Shown: positions 1-8,039 of the stretch, in pieces
Layout: every line of letters begins with the position of its first letter
Position numbering within the stretch: the first letter of the stretch is position 1
Source: Puteibacter caeruleilacunae
Lineage (GTDB): Bacteria; Bacteroidota; Bacteroidia; Bacteroidales; Prolixibacteraceae
Length of the DNA: 64,000 nucleotides
Assembly (NCBI GenBank): GCA_005217565.1
Contig: SJCO01000012.1
Coordinates: 62,001-126,000, forward strand
Direction: 5' to 3'
Position numbers and translations under genes: made by a program
The notes under the pieces: model-generated
Told to the model about the DNA's origin: nothing
The model's input: only the letters and a program-made list of their open reading frames with translations
The model's database searches: none

Positions 1-345
1 ATTTAATTTTTTAGAGTCTAATGCAATACCATTTTCATACTCTTCATCTTCAATACGAATGATAGTCTGCCCGGCTTTAACCTTGTCTCCCATTTTGAAT
101 GGTCGTCCGGTTAATGGATTTGTTGCTAAAACATATTGACCAGCGATCTCCGAGTTGAGATCAACCTTCTTTAAAGCATTTACTGTTCCTGTTGTCGTAA
201 CAAATTCTTTTATAGAACTTGTTTTAACATCCTCAACAGAAACAGGGATAGCTAAGTCCGTTTGCACATTATTATCTTGCTGCTTACAAGATGAAAACAT
301 CGCGATTACAATTGCCACTGTGGCTATTTTGATCTGAAAATCCAT
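1..345 (-). CDS. HlyD-type periplasmic adaptor lipoprotein (partial, 3' end missing)
   Basis: The reading frame opens at an ATG (complement of 343-345) and runs off the left edge, so only the first 115 residues are present. Residues 5-20 form a lipoprotein signal ending in FSSC, with Cys20 the predicted lipidated residue. A short linker and the first beta-rich part of a biotinyl-lipoyl-like adaptor domain follow (TTTGTVNAL, then a GDKVKAGQ turn typical of membrane-fusion proteins). It starts 18 nt after the TolC-type gene, on the same strand, so it is the adaptor of the same export operon. The inner-membrane pump it serves could be the ABC proteins upstream or a MacB/RND protein beyond the edge. 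The family call is good; the substrate is unknown. Confidence 0.85.
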   Translation of the reverse strand, partial: MDFQIKIATVAIVIAMFSSCKQQDNNVQTDLAIPVSVEDVKTSSIKEFVTTTGTVNALKKVDLNSEIAGQYVLATNPLTGRPFKMGDKVKAGQTIIRIEDEEYENGIALDSKKLN

Positions 346-363
346 ATTCTTAGAATTGATAGT

Positions 364-1863
364 TTACTTTTTCTTTGTATTCTCGTTATTTAAAGGCAAT
401 ACTGATTCCTTCTTTTCGAAATCGTACAACGTTTGTATTTTCATATTTAACAGTTCCAGCTTATAATTAATAAGCGCTTGTATTGAAGCAATCTTTTTGT
501 CTGATAACTGTGTTTGGTATAGGTTAAGATCCATTCCGGTAAGATCTCCGTTCTTGTATCGCTCTAGATTGATTTCATAAGTTAGCTCAGCATTACGCTC
601 ATTCTGTTGTGCAATATCAATCTGTGTTAATTGATTTCGCAGATTACGATGTACTTTGCGAATGTCAATTATGATACTTTTCTTCTCATCCTCGAAACTC
701 AGTTCTTGTGTTGCTATCTGTGCTTCTTGTGCTCTAATTCTGGCTTTCTTTGCCCCCCAGTCCCAAAGAGGAACATTAAACGAAACTTGCACGCTTGGAT
801 TTCGGGTAGGATTATCGTAGATATTTTCTAACTTTTTATTGTCTCCAATAATACCGACAGATAAATCAACACTACCTTTGAATTCATTCGAAGCTTTAAC
901 TTTTATCAAATCAAACTGGCTATTTTCCAAGTTAATCTCTTTTTGTCGCAACTCCATTCTGGAGGTTAATCCACTTTGAATAGCCTGTTCTAAATCCACT
1001 GGTACAACATTAAGATTAATATCAGCGAATACTATAATATCTTCAAATAAATCCATTCCGATGTAATTCTTAAACTCATCCTTTGAATTCTCAAGACTTA
1101 CCTCTTTATTCTGAAGAGTCGATTTTGCAGTAGCTAAGTTTAGTTCTGCCTGATATAATTCTTCTTTTGCAGCAAGACCTGCCTCTACCTTATTTGTAAT
1201 TAGATCATAACTCTTTTGGGTATTTGCTAATTCCTCTTTTGCAATATTCAGATTCATCTGTGCCAGGTAAACATTGTAAAAGAACTGAGTAACATTCTTT
1301 TCCATATTTAACAATTGCATAGAATAACTAAGATTTGTATTTTCCAAATCCAACTCCAACGCTTTCAAATCTAGTTTCAAACTGTTATATGTAAATAACG
1401 GCTGATTCAAACTTAGATATAAGTTATTGTTGAAAGCTTCATTTTCGGAATCGTTCTGTTGAAAATCTGATGAACTTTTCTTCCATCCAAACTTATTAAC
1501 TAATGATAGTGTACCATTTGTTAGGAGAATTGGCTGATCAACTCGAAAGGTACCTGAAGTTTCAAAGTTCTCATTGGTATACCACTCCGAGAATGTTGAG
1601 TTAAAAGAACGATTATTACTATAACTCACTGGATTTAGTGTCAATGAGAAATTAGATTTCAATGAAGCTCTTTGTGCTGCCAATGACTGTTCCGCCCTTT
1701 CCAGGGATAATAGAGATCGCTGAATATCCGGACTACTATTTCTCGCTATATCTAAAGCTTTATCTAATGTTAACACCTGCTGTGCCTGAAGACTCTGTGC
1801 AGAAAAACAACAGCAGACCATTATAAATACGATCAGGCCGACAAATCTCTTTCGCTTATTCAT
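364..1863 (-). CDS. TolC-family outer membrane efflux protein
   Basis: A 499-residue outer-membrane factor. The ATG at 1863 is preferred over an in-frame ATG at 1911 because it places a standard signal peptide at the N terminus (MNKRKRF, then a hydrophobic stretch ending SLQAQQ). The mature part begins LTLDKALDIARNSSP and has two long alpha-helical repeats with heptad-like patterns, as in TolC-type trimeric channels. It lies between the ABC permease and the adaptor on the minus strand. With them it would form a tripartite exporter from cytoplasm or periplasm to the outside. No truncation or frameshift is seen. The substrate cannot be inferred. Confidence 0.9.
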   Translation of the reverse strand: MNKRKRFVGLIVFIMVCCCFSAQSLQAQQVLTLDKALDIARNSSPDIQRSLLSLERAEQSLAAQRASLKSNFSLTLNPVSYSNNRSFNSTFSEWYTNENFETSGTFRVDQPILLTNGTLSLVNKFGWKKSSSDFQQNDSENEAFNNNLYLSLNQPLFTYNSLKLDLKALELDLENTNLSYSMQLLNMEKNVTQFFYNVYLAQMNLNIAKEELANTQKSYDLITNKVEAGLAAKEELYQAELNLATAKSTLQNKEVSLENSKDEFKNYIGMDLFEDIIVFADINLNVVPVDLEQAIQSGLTSRMELRQKEINLENSQFDLIKVKASNEFKGSVDLSVGIIGDNKKLENIYDNPTRNPSVQVSFNVPLWDWGAKKARIRAQEAQIATQELSFEDEKKSIIIDIRKVHRNLRNQLTQIDIAQQNERNAELTYEINLERYKNGDLTGMDLNLYQTQLSDKKIASIQALINYKLELLNMKIQTLYDFEKKESVLPLNNENTKKK

Positions 1864-2012
1864 CTGTTTAATTTTTTTTAATTTCTGAATGTTCAGGGAA
1901 TCCAAATTCATTCAGGAACTCACACAAACTTCAACCATTCTTTCTTACACAATACGCTTAAATCCAGAATAGTTAAAATTCATGTTTGTTTCATTCTATC
2001 TATCTGTTTATG

Positions 2013-5000
2013 TTATTGTTTCACAAGTTTTACTGCATCAGCAACAATGGATCTCAACTCTGATTTATTGGATAGTTCAATCAAGGCTGTATCTGGAGAA
2101 AAATAGAACGATCCTAGGTGGTTCCATCCATCTTCCGCTTTTTCGTAACTCAAAGTCTGCTCCTCAGTACCATCATCATGATTTATAGACAGCTGTAGTT
2201 CTCCTTTTGGATTACCTCGCCACCTACTTTGTCCTTTCCCAACATAGTAGAACACATCATAATAACCTGATTCTTTTACAGGAACATGCCACTGAGCTTT
2301 CTTATTTCCATCACCCGATTTAATGTAATATGCGGATCTTACTAAGGTTCCATAAAAACTCGAGTTGGTCGTTAGTTTCCAATTTGAAGGTGGACGCCAC
2401 TGGTTAAAACCAGCATATTTTTGTCCGTTTTCATCCTCCTTAAGTAGCCATTCTTTCAGTAGACTTTTAGTCTCTTCCTGAATAACTCTGAATTCTGGAT
2501 CTTCGTTATCCACGATTATTTCATTCTTCTCATGAAGAGTAACAGCTTCATCTGAGATACGGTCATACTCTTCCGCCACAATCTTATCATCCCTTTCAAT
2601 TTTTGCAAAAGGTCTTACAATTAGAGATGGAATATTTTTAGAAGTCATCGTATTTACAACCATTGCACGTGGATTCTCCTCAAAAACATAGCATATTTCT
2701 CTGGTTTCATTTCCTTCAAGATATATTGCTTTCTCAATATTGTCTTCTGTGCTTGGTCCTCCACCAAAACCACGACCTCTTCCTCGCCCTCCTCCAGGAC
2801 CTCCGCCTACTCTAAAGGTCACTTTGGCAATTCCGCTTACATCTTCGGTATTGGTAACTTTAAATCTTACAACTGTTGCTTCATAATCTTCCTTATCAGT
2901 TTTTGTCGTTTCAATCTCACTAAACAAGAAAGCAGGAAGACGACTTTCATTAAACCATAGGTTCATAAAGGAGTCAAGATCAACATCAAACTTATCCTTC
3001 ACCTCCTTCTCGAAGTCGCTAAATTCAACTTGGCAAAAGCGATTTCGATCAAGAAAATCCTTAATAAACTCTACAAGATCTTCAGCACCAACCTTAGCCT
3101 CAATCAGAGAAAAGAGTACTTTACCCTTCAACGAAATTATATTGTCTATAATCTTTGAATCCGTCTCTTTATCCCCTAGGAGTTCAGCAAAAGATTTTTC
3201 TTGCAATAGTAGGTTTGCCTTTTCATCCTCACTCAATCCACTAAAGTTACGCATCCACATTGATCTTGGAGAAAAAACACTACTTTGTAGATAAGCCTCC
3301 AGTACCCTGTTGATGATTGGCCAATCATCTGAATGCATGTAATTCTTAAAATTATAGAATTGAGCAAACTGAAAATAAGGATTTAAAACTTCATCAACCT
3401 CGTAATTGCCACCTCTACCTCTCCTGAAGTTTGGTCGAGCCTCATTGGTCGTAAAGTTCCTTACAAAGTTATTAACAACTTGCTCCTGCATATCTTTCTC
3501 CGACATTTGCCTTTCTTTCGCATATCTCTCTGCCCTTTTTAATCGACCTTCAAAGTCGGCATCTCTCAAATTATACCCTTTTTCAGGCAGAAATACCATC
3601 TCTGGTTGTGTAATCTCCTGATGAGACTTCCACAATCGAGCAAAAGATCGAAACTGCGCAGGTACCTCTACAATTGAAAATCGAGGATACGAATATTCCA
3701 TATTCAATTGACGTTCAAAATCTCTCAATCGATCAATGGCTAAATCTGCAATCGTATCTTTCACTTCAGTCAACAATGAAGAAAAGTAATCATGTCCTTC
3801 GTAATGCCAAATACTAAACTTAATGCTATCCTTTTCTACAAACATTTCCTGATACGCACCAATAGCAAGAGATAATTGTGGAAGCTCTTTCTCTGGTTCA
3901 AAAGTGTACTCCCCTTCACTTACACTACTCCTTTTTCCTTGAGATATCGCTTGTAAACGATCATCTGTTTTTACATGCAACTTAAATTTAGTAAAATCAT
4001 TTTTCAACCATCGGGTATTTGTATCACTAAAGGTCACTCCAGCTGTTGGATACCATGATGCTTCCGGAGTTAACAATGCATATCCAGGGGTAACAAAAGC
4101 ATACCTTGGATCAACACTATACATGAAGTTCGAAAATCTACTATTCCTTAATTCATCCTCTATATCCAAGTAGCAAAGAGACTCATCAATTGTTCCTTGA
4201 TATTTAATCTCCAATTGTAAAGAATCTTTTGGTGTTGATAGATCAGATCTATCTATACGAATCAAATGCTTTTCTCTGTTGAACTTTACATCTTTCCCCT
4301 TATTCGTTATCTTGGAAACAACTAACTTTGGATTAAGCGTAAAAATCAGTTGTTCAGATCCATTTGCCCGAAGCAACATTCCACTAGTCACTTCAATGCC
4401 AGTATTTTTATGTATTAAATGAATCTCATGTTCTAGAATATCAACCGAAGTTTTTCCCGCATATTTGTTGTTTAATTCGATATACTGATCTCTTTTGGCA
4501 CCCTCATCTAAGATTCTTGATATATGTTTATATCCCCCCATAACTCCTAAAGCAATAAACATTATTGCAATAATTGGAGATACTTGCTTTAAGCGACTAT
4601 TTTGAGCAAGACGAGGTAATAATGCAATTGTTAGGGCTATAAATCCCAGCCCAAAAAACAGATATATGCTCCTATGTCCAACAATTACTGGCAAATTTCC
4701 AAATCCCACCATCTCTGATTTAAACAATGGAATGTTGTAAGCCATATAATCAAATAAATAATAAAATTTGTGTTGGAGATAAAAAATCGTAGCAGCAATA
4801 TATCCCAGTAATAAAATAAAGGTTAGCGCTTGATTGCGCAATAGACTCATAAGAAAAAAGGATAATCCCAAAATAAAGATCAGTGTTGGAATACTTATGA
4901 GTAACAAATAGATTATATATGCACTCCAGTCTACAGCTACACCATCTGCAATGAGATTAAATATAGCTGTCATTACTAGAACAATAATATTTAAAGCTAC

Positions 5001-5354
5001 AAAAACGCCTAAGTTTCCTACTGTTTTACCTACAACATACTCTGTATTTGTCATAGGTCTCATGTAAATCACTTCTGTAGTGTCAAGCTTTTTATCTCTT
5101 TTCAAAAAGTCAGAAGCAAGAAATACTGCAATAATGGCTTGAGCTAAATTAAGAATCAATAAGTTGGTATAAGGAATAGCAGAAGGAATTGCTTTTACCT
5201 GCCATAGACTCTCCCCTAAATCGGTTAATACTCCAATATTAAAACCAAACAGAGCTAACAAAGCTAATCCTGCGAAAATTCGAAAAAACCAACTTCGAAA
5301 TAAAGTCCTGTTTTCATACTTCGCAACAGTCAATATATTATGCAACGATATCAT
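2013..5354 (-). CDS. ABC-2 permease fused to an M1-peptidase-like region and a golvesin-like C-terminal domain
   Basis: A 1113-residue protein in three parts. Residues 1-280 hold about seven membrane segments (roughly 21-43, 60-84, 115-138, 143-172, 176-193, 230-247, 259-274), like an ABC-2 permease. Residues about 310-850 resemble the extracytoplasmic region of ABC permease/M1 aminopeptidase fusions, but I find no HExxH zinc motif, so it is probably not a working peptidase. A Gly/Arg-rich tract (850-867) leads into a segment whose last ~115 residues match the golvesin C-terminal-like fold, with YYDVFYYVG, LGSFYFSPD and VVADAVKL-type positions (here IVADAVKLV). It starts 31 nt after the ATPase gene and is surely its membrane partner. 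Family parts are recognised from memory; function is inference. Confidence 0.82.
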   Translation of the reverse strand: MISLHNILTVAKYENRTLFRSWFFRIFAGLALLALFGFNIGVLTDLGESLWQVKAIPSAIPYTNLLILNLAQAIIAVFLASDFLKRDKKLDTTEVIYMRPMTNTEYVVGKTVGNLGVFVALNIIVLVMTAIFNLIADGVAVDWSAYIIYLLLISIPTLIFILGLSFFLMSLLRNQALTFILLLGYIAATIFYLQHKFYYLFDYMAYNIPLFKSEMVGFGNLPVIVGHRSIYLFFGLGFIALTIALLPRLAQNSRLKQVSPIIAIMFIALGVMGGYKHISRILDEGAKRDQYIELNNKYAGKTSVDILEHEIHLIHKNTGIEVTSGMLLRANGSEQLIFTLNPKLVVSKITNKGKDVKFNREKHLIRIDRSDLSTPKDSLQLEIKYQGTIDESLCYLDIEDELRNSRFSNFMYSVDPRYAFVTPGYALLTPEASWYPTAGVTFSDTNTRWLKNDFTKFKLHVKTDDRLQAISQGKRSSVSEGEYTFEPEKELPQLSLAIGAYQEMFVEKDSIKFSIWHYEGHDYFSSLLTEVKDTIADLAIDRLRDFERQLNMEYSYPRFSIVEVPAQFRSFARLWKSHQEITQPEMVFLPEKGYNLRDADFEGRLKRAERYAKERQMSEKDMQEQVVNNFVRNFTTNEARPNFRRGRGGNYEVDEVLNPYFQFAQFYNFKNYMHSDDWPIINRVLEAYLQSSVFSPRSMWMRNFSGLSEDEKANLLLQEKSFAELLGDKETDSKIIDNIISLKGKVLFSLIEAKVGAEDLVEFIKDFLDRNRFCQVEFSDFEKEVKDKFDVDLDSFMNLWFNESRLPAFLFSEIETTKTDKEDYEATVVRFKVTNTEDVSGIAKVTFRVGGGPGGGRGRGRGFGGGPSTEDNIEKAIYLEGNETREICYVFEENPRAMVVNTMTSKNIPSLIVRPFAKIERDDKIVAEEYDRISDEAVTLHEKNEIIVDNEDPEFRVIQEETKSLLKEWLLKEDENGQKYAGFNQWRPPSNWKLTTNSSFYGTLVRSAYYIKSGDGNKKAQWHVPVKESGYYDVFYYVGKGQSRWRGNPKGELQLSINHDDGTEEQTLSYEKAEDGWNHLGSFYFSPDTALIELSNKSELRSIVADAVKLVKQ

Positions 5355-5385
5355 GTGAATTTGTTTTTGCGTTATTAAACAACCA

Positions 5386-6279
5386 TTATCCCTGAGTCCA
5401 CTGATTCAAAGAATTTTCCATAAAGTGAACGTAGGCGTGTTCAAGATTAGGTGCAATCTTTTCTCCGTAGTATCCATCAATATCCTCAGCAACAACCTGA
5501 ATTTCCCAACCATAATCAGCAGGAACAGTTGAAATAACCGGATATTTATCATTAATCTCCAGATACTCTTTTTCTGTAGCTTTGATTTGCCACACATTAC
5601 CTTCGGCTTTCTTAATTAAATCTTCTGGAGATCCTGTAAAAGCCAATTGCCCTTGATTTAAAAGAGCCATATTTTCACAGGTACTTGAAATATCTCCAAC
5701 AATGTGGGTGGATAAGATAATGGTAGCATCTTTTGCACTAACCGTTGACAGTAAATTTCTGAATCTAATTCTCTCTTCGGGATCCAAACCTGTTGTTGGC
5801 TCATCTACTATAATTAACTTCGGATCATTAATAAGCGCTTGCGCAATCCCAAGTCTTCTTTTCATTCCTCCTGATAACTTATTTGCTTTTCTATCGCGTA
5901 CTTCAAACAAACCAACTTCTTCAAGCATCTTATCAACAGCCTCATTTCGCTGTTTACTTCTCTTCATCCCAGCTAATCTTGCTGCATAATCGAGAAATTC
6001 CGATGTCTTTAAACTTGCAAAAAAGCGAAAGTCCTGGGGAAGGTATCCAAGCATGGATCTAATCTCTTTCCTATTTTTAAAAAGATCCAAGCCATCCATT
6101 GTAATTTTTCCGGAACTTGGCTTCATTAAAGTAACCAATATTCTCATCAAACTTGACTTTCCAGCTCCATTAGGTCCTAGCAGACCAAACATTCCATCTG
6201 GAATCTCCAGATTCAGATCTTTAAGGGCGTGATTACCGTTCTTATAAACCTGATTTAGATTCTCTATTTTTATTCTCAC
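5386..6279 (-). CDS. ABC transporter ATP-binding protein
   Basis: A 297-residue nucleotide-binding subunit with all standard motifs: Walker A GPNGAGKS (35-42), Q-loop Gln82, signature LSGGM (135-139), Walker B LIIVDE (155-160) and the switch His192. The ~75 residues after the core carry no recognised domain. It is the first gene of the export operon and is followed after 31 nt by its permease. It would hydrolyse ATP in the cytoplasm to drive the permease or to control its periplasmic domains. No clear TAnnTTTG promoter is visible upstream; the gap to the preceding gene is 155 nt and contains a terminator for that gene. Confidence 0.93.
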   Translation of the reverse strand: MRIKIENLNQVYKNGNHALKDLNLEIPDGMFGLLGPNGAGKSSLMRILVTLMKPSSGKITMDGLDLFKNRKEIRSMLGYLPQDFRFFASLKTSEFLDYAARLAGMKRSKQRNEAVDKMLEEVGLFEVRDRKANKLSGGMKRRLGIAQALINDPKLIIVDEPTTGLDPEERIRFRNLLSTVSAKDATIILSTHIVGDISSTCENMALLNQGQLAFTGSPEDLIKKAEGNVWQIKATEKEYLEINDKYPVISTVPADYGWEIQVVAEDIDGYYGEKIAPNLEHAYVHFMENSLNQWTQG

Positions 6280-6395
6280 GATATTTTTTCAATTGGTTCG
6301 CAATACTAAGATGCCAAAAGCGTCCCATGGTTTAATTCAGATATCAGAGAATATGACTTTTATTTTATCAGTTTATTACACAAAAAATGCTTTAT

Positions 6396-6421
6396 TTGAA
6401 AAAATAGTCGCATTTACGACT
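6396..6421 (-). terminator. intrinsic terminator of the Gfo/Idh gene
   Basis: Read on the minus strand, a stem AGTCG / CGACT with a six-base loop is followed directly by ATTTTTT. It begins 14 nt after the stop codon of the oxidoreductase gene and separates it from the export operon. Confidence 0.6.
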
Positions 6422-6434
6422 AATGATTGCAAGA

Positions 6435-7925
6435 TTACAATTGATTCCATCCATCCCTATAAGTAGGGCGAATCCACTCTTCAATCAATTGCTTTACATT
6501 GTATCTTTCACGTTTGATGTCGAACGACGGTACTCCTTTATTTAATTGAAACACTTTAGATTCATCTATTTCAATATAATCCGAGTCTGTTAAGTTCAAA
6601 AACTGCATATTGTCTCCATCCCACAATAGTCGTCGATTTAGGCCTTGTAGACGAATAGCAATATTACCTAATTGTATTGCCTCCGTTATTGGACCTGCCA
6701 CATCGAATGAAGAAGATGCATTCAACCTATTCGAGGCTCCTTCTTTACATGCCCTGACCCAATCCTTTTCATGACCACCTTTTTCTGCATCCGAGATACG
6801 ACGAAGTGTTTTTACCGGTTGACGTTTTGCTACGTTTTTTACACCTATCATCATTGGATTATTTCCATAGGCTCCGCAGATAATAGTTCCTTCTGAACCT
6901 TGAAAGATTAATCCTCCATTTTCATCTTGCCACAACGAGATCGAATCATGAAGTCCCTCTGGTCTGTTAGGAAGCAATCCTCCATCATACCAGTTTATTT
7001 TCACTTCAGGCATTGCCACTTTGGGTAGATTATCTCTCCTAGGGAACCACCAAGTAACCTTCTCAGCTTGAGGAGCAATTTCGAGATTGAATGCTGAAGA
7101 GCTAGCTTCAACTGCTTTGGGGTATTTAAGTTTTAATGCCTTAAAGACAGGATCCAAGATATGACCTCCCATTTCTCCAAGAGAACCTGATCCAAAAGCC
7201 CACCAGTTTCTCCATTTATATGGAGTATATTCAGGATTGTATTCTCGCCATTGTGCAGGACCTAAAAATAAATCCCAATTAAGATTGCCAGGAACACGTT
7301 TATCCTTAAGATCCATTGAAATAGGTCGTTCAAGATTTGGACGATTTGTCCACGCATGAACTTCCTTTACTTCCCCAATTAATCCTGCCCATATCCACTC
7401 ACAGATCTGACGCACACCATCTCCAGAGCTACCCTGATTTCCCATTTGAGTAGCCATTTTCATTTGCCCGGCAGCTTCCGACAGTAATCTTGACTCATAT
7501 ATGGCATGTGTTAAAGGAGTTTGAACAAAAACATGTTTTCCCAATTGCATTGCAGTCTGAGCAGCTATTGCATGAAGATGATCAGGAGTAGCAACTACAA
7601 CTGCATCAATATCTTTTTGTTTCTCTAGCATAATCCTGAAGTCCTTATACCTTCGAGCATGAGGAAACCGTTTAAATGCAGTATCTGCATAATCCCAATC
7701 TACATCACATAAAGCCACAATATTCTCATTACTCATATTTCTTAGGTTTGTTAGCCCCATGCCTCCAACACCTATTCCTGCAATGTTTAATCTGCTTGCT
7801 GGAGGCTTAGTTCCTACCCCTGCAATAACATGACTAGGTAATATCATCAGACTTGAACCACCTATCAATGAGTTTTTCAAAAATTTTCTTCGCGATGCTT
7901 GTTTGTTATGGCTATTGTTTTTCAT
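6435..7925 (-). CDS. Gfo/Idh/MocA-family oxidoreductase with Tat signal
   Basis: A 496-residue protein whose N terminus carries a twin-arginine signal (SRRKFLK, residues 11-17, then a hydrophobic stretch), so it is probably exported folded with its dinucleotide bound. The Rossmann loop GIGVGGMG is at residues 50-57, and TPDHLHA follows the next strand. Secreted Bacteroidota members of this family act on sugars or glycosides; the substrate here is unknown. The usual EKP/QKP motif that carries the catalytic lysine reads QTP here (Thr codon at 7518-7520), which questions ordinary dehydrogenase chemistry. It stands alone between terminator-like sequence and an outer-membrane receptor gene on the same strand. 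Confidence 0.88.
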   Translation of the reverse strand: MKNNSHNKQASRRKFLKNSLIGGSSLMILPSHVIAGVGTKPPASRLNIAGIGVGGMGLTNLRNMSNENIVALCDVDWDYADTAFKRFPHARRYKDFRIMLEKQKDIDAVVVATPDHLHAIAAQTAMQLGKHVFVQTPLTHAIYESRLLSEAAGQMKMATQMGNQGSSGDGVRQICEWIWAGLIGEVKEVHAWTNRPNLERPISMDLKDKRVPGNLNWDLFLGPAQWREYNPEYTPYKWRNWWAFGSGSLGEMGGHILDPVFKALKLKYPKAVEASSSAFNLEIAPQAEKVTWWFPRRDNLPKVAMPEVKINWYDGGLLPNRPEGLHDSISLWQDENGGLIFQGSEGTIICGAYGNNPMMIGVKNVAKRQPVKTLRRISDAEKGGHEKDWVRACKEGASNRLNASSSFDVAGPITEAIQLGNIAIRLQGLNRRLLWDGDNMQFLNLTDSDYIEIDESKVFQLNKGVPSFDIKRERYNVKQLIEEWIRPTYRDGWNQL

Positions 7926-8039
7926 ACTATTGGTTAAATCGGACTCCGTATCAGATTCTAAAAATAGAATATAATACAGGTACCATCAAACTTTAGAACC
8001 AATATTTAAGTTTATTAGATTTTTTTAAGATTCATTCGA

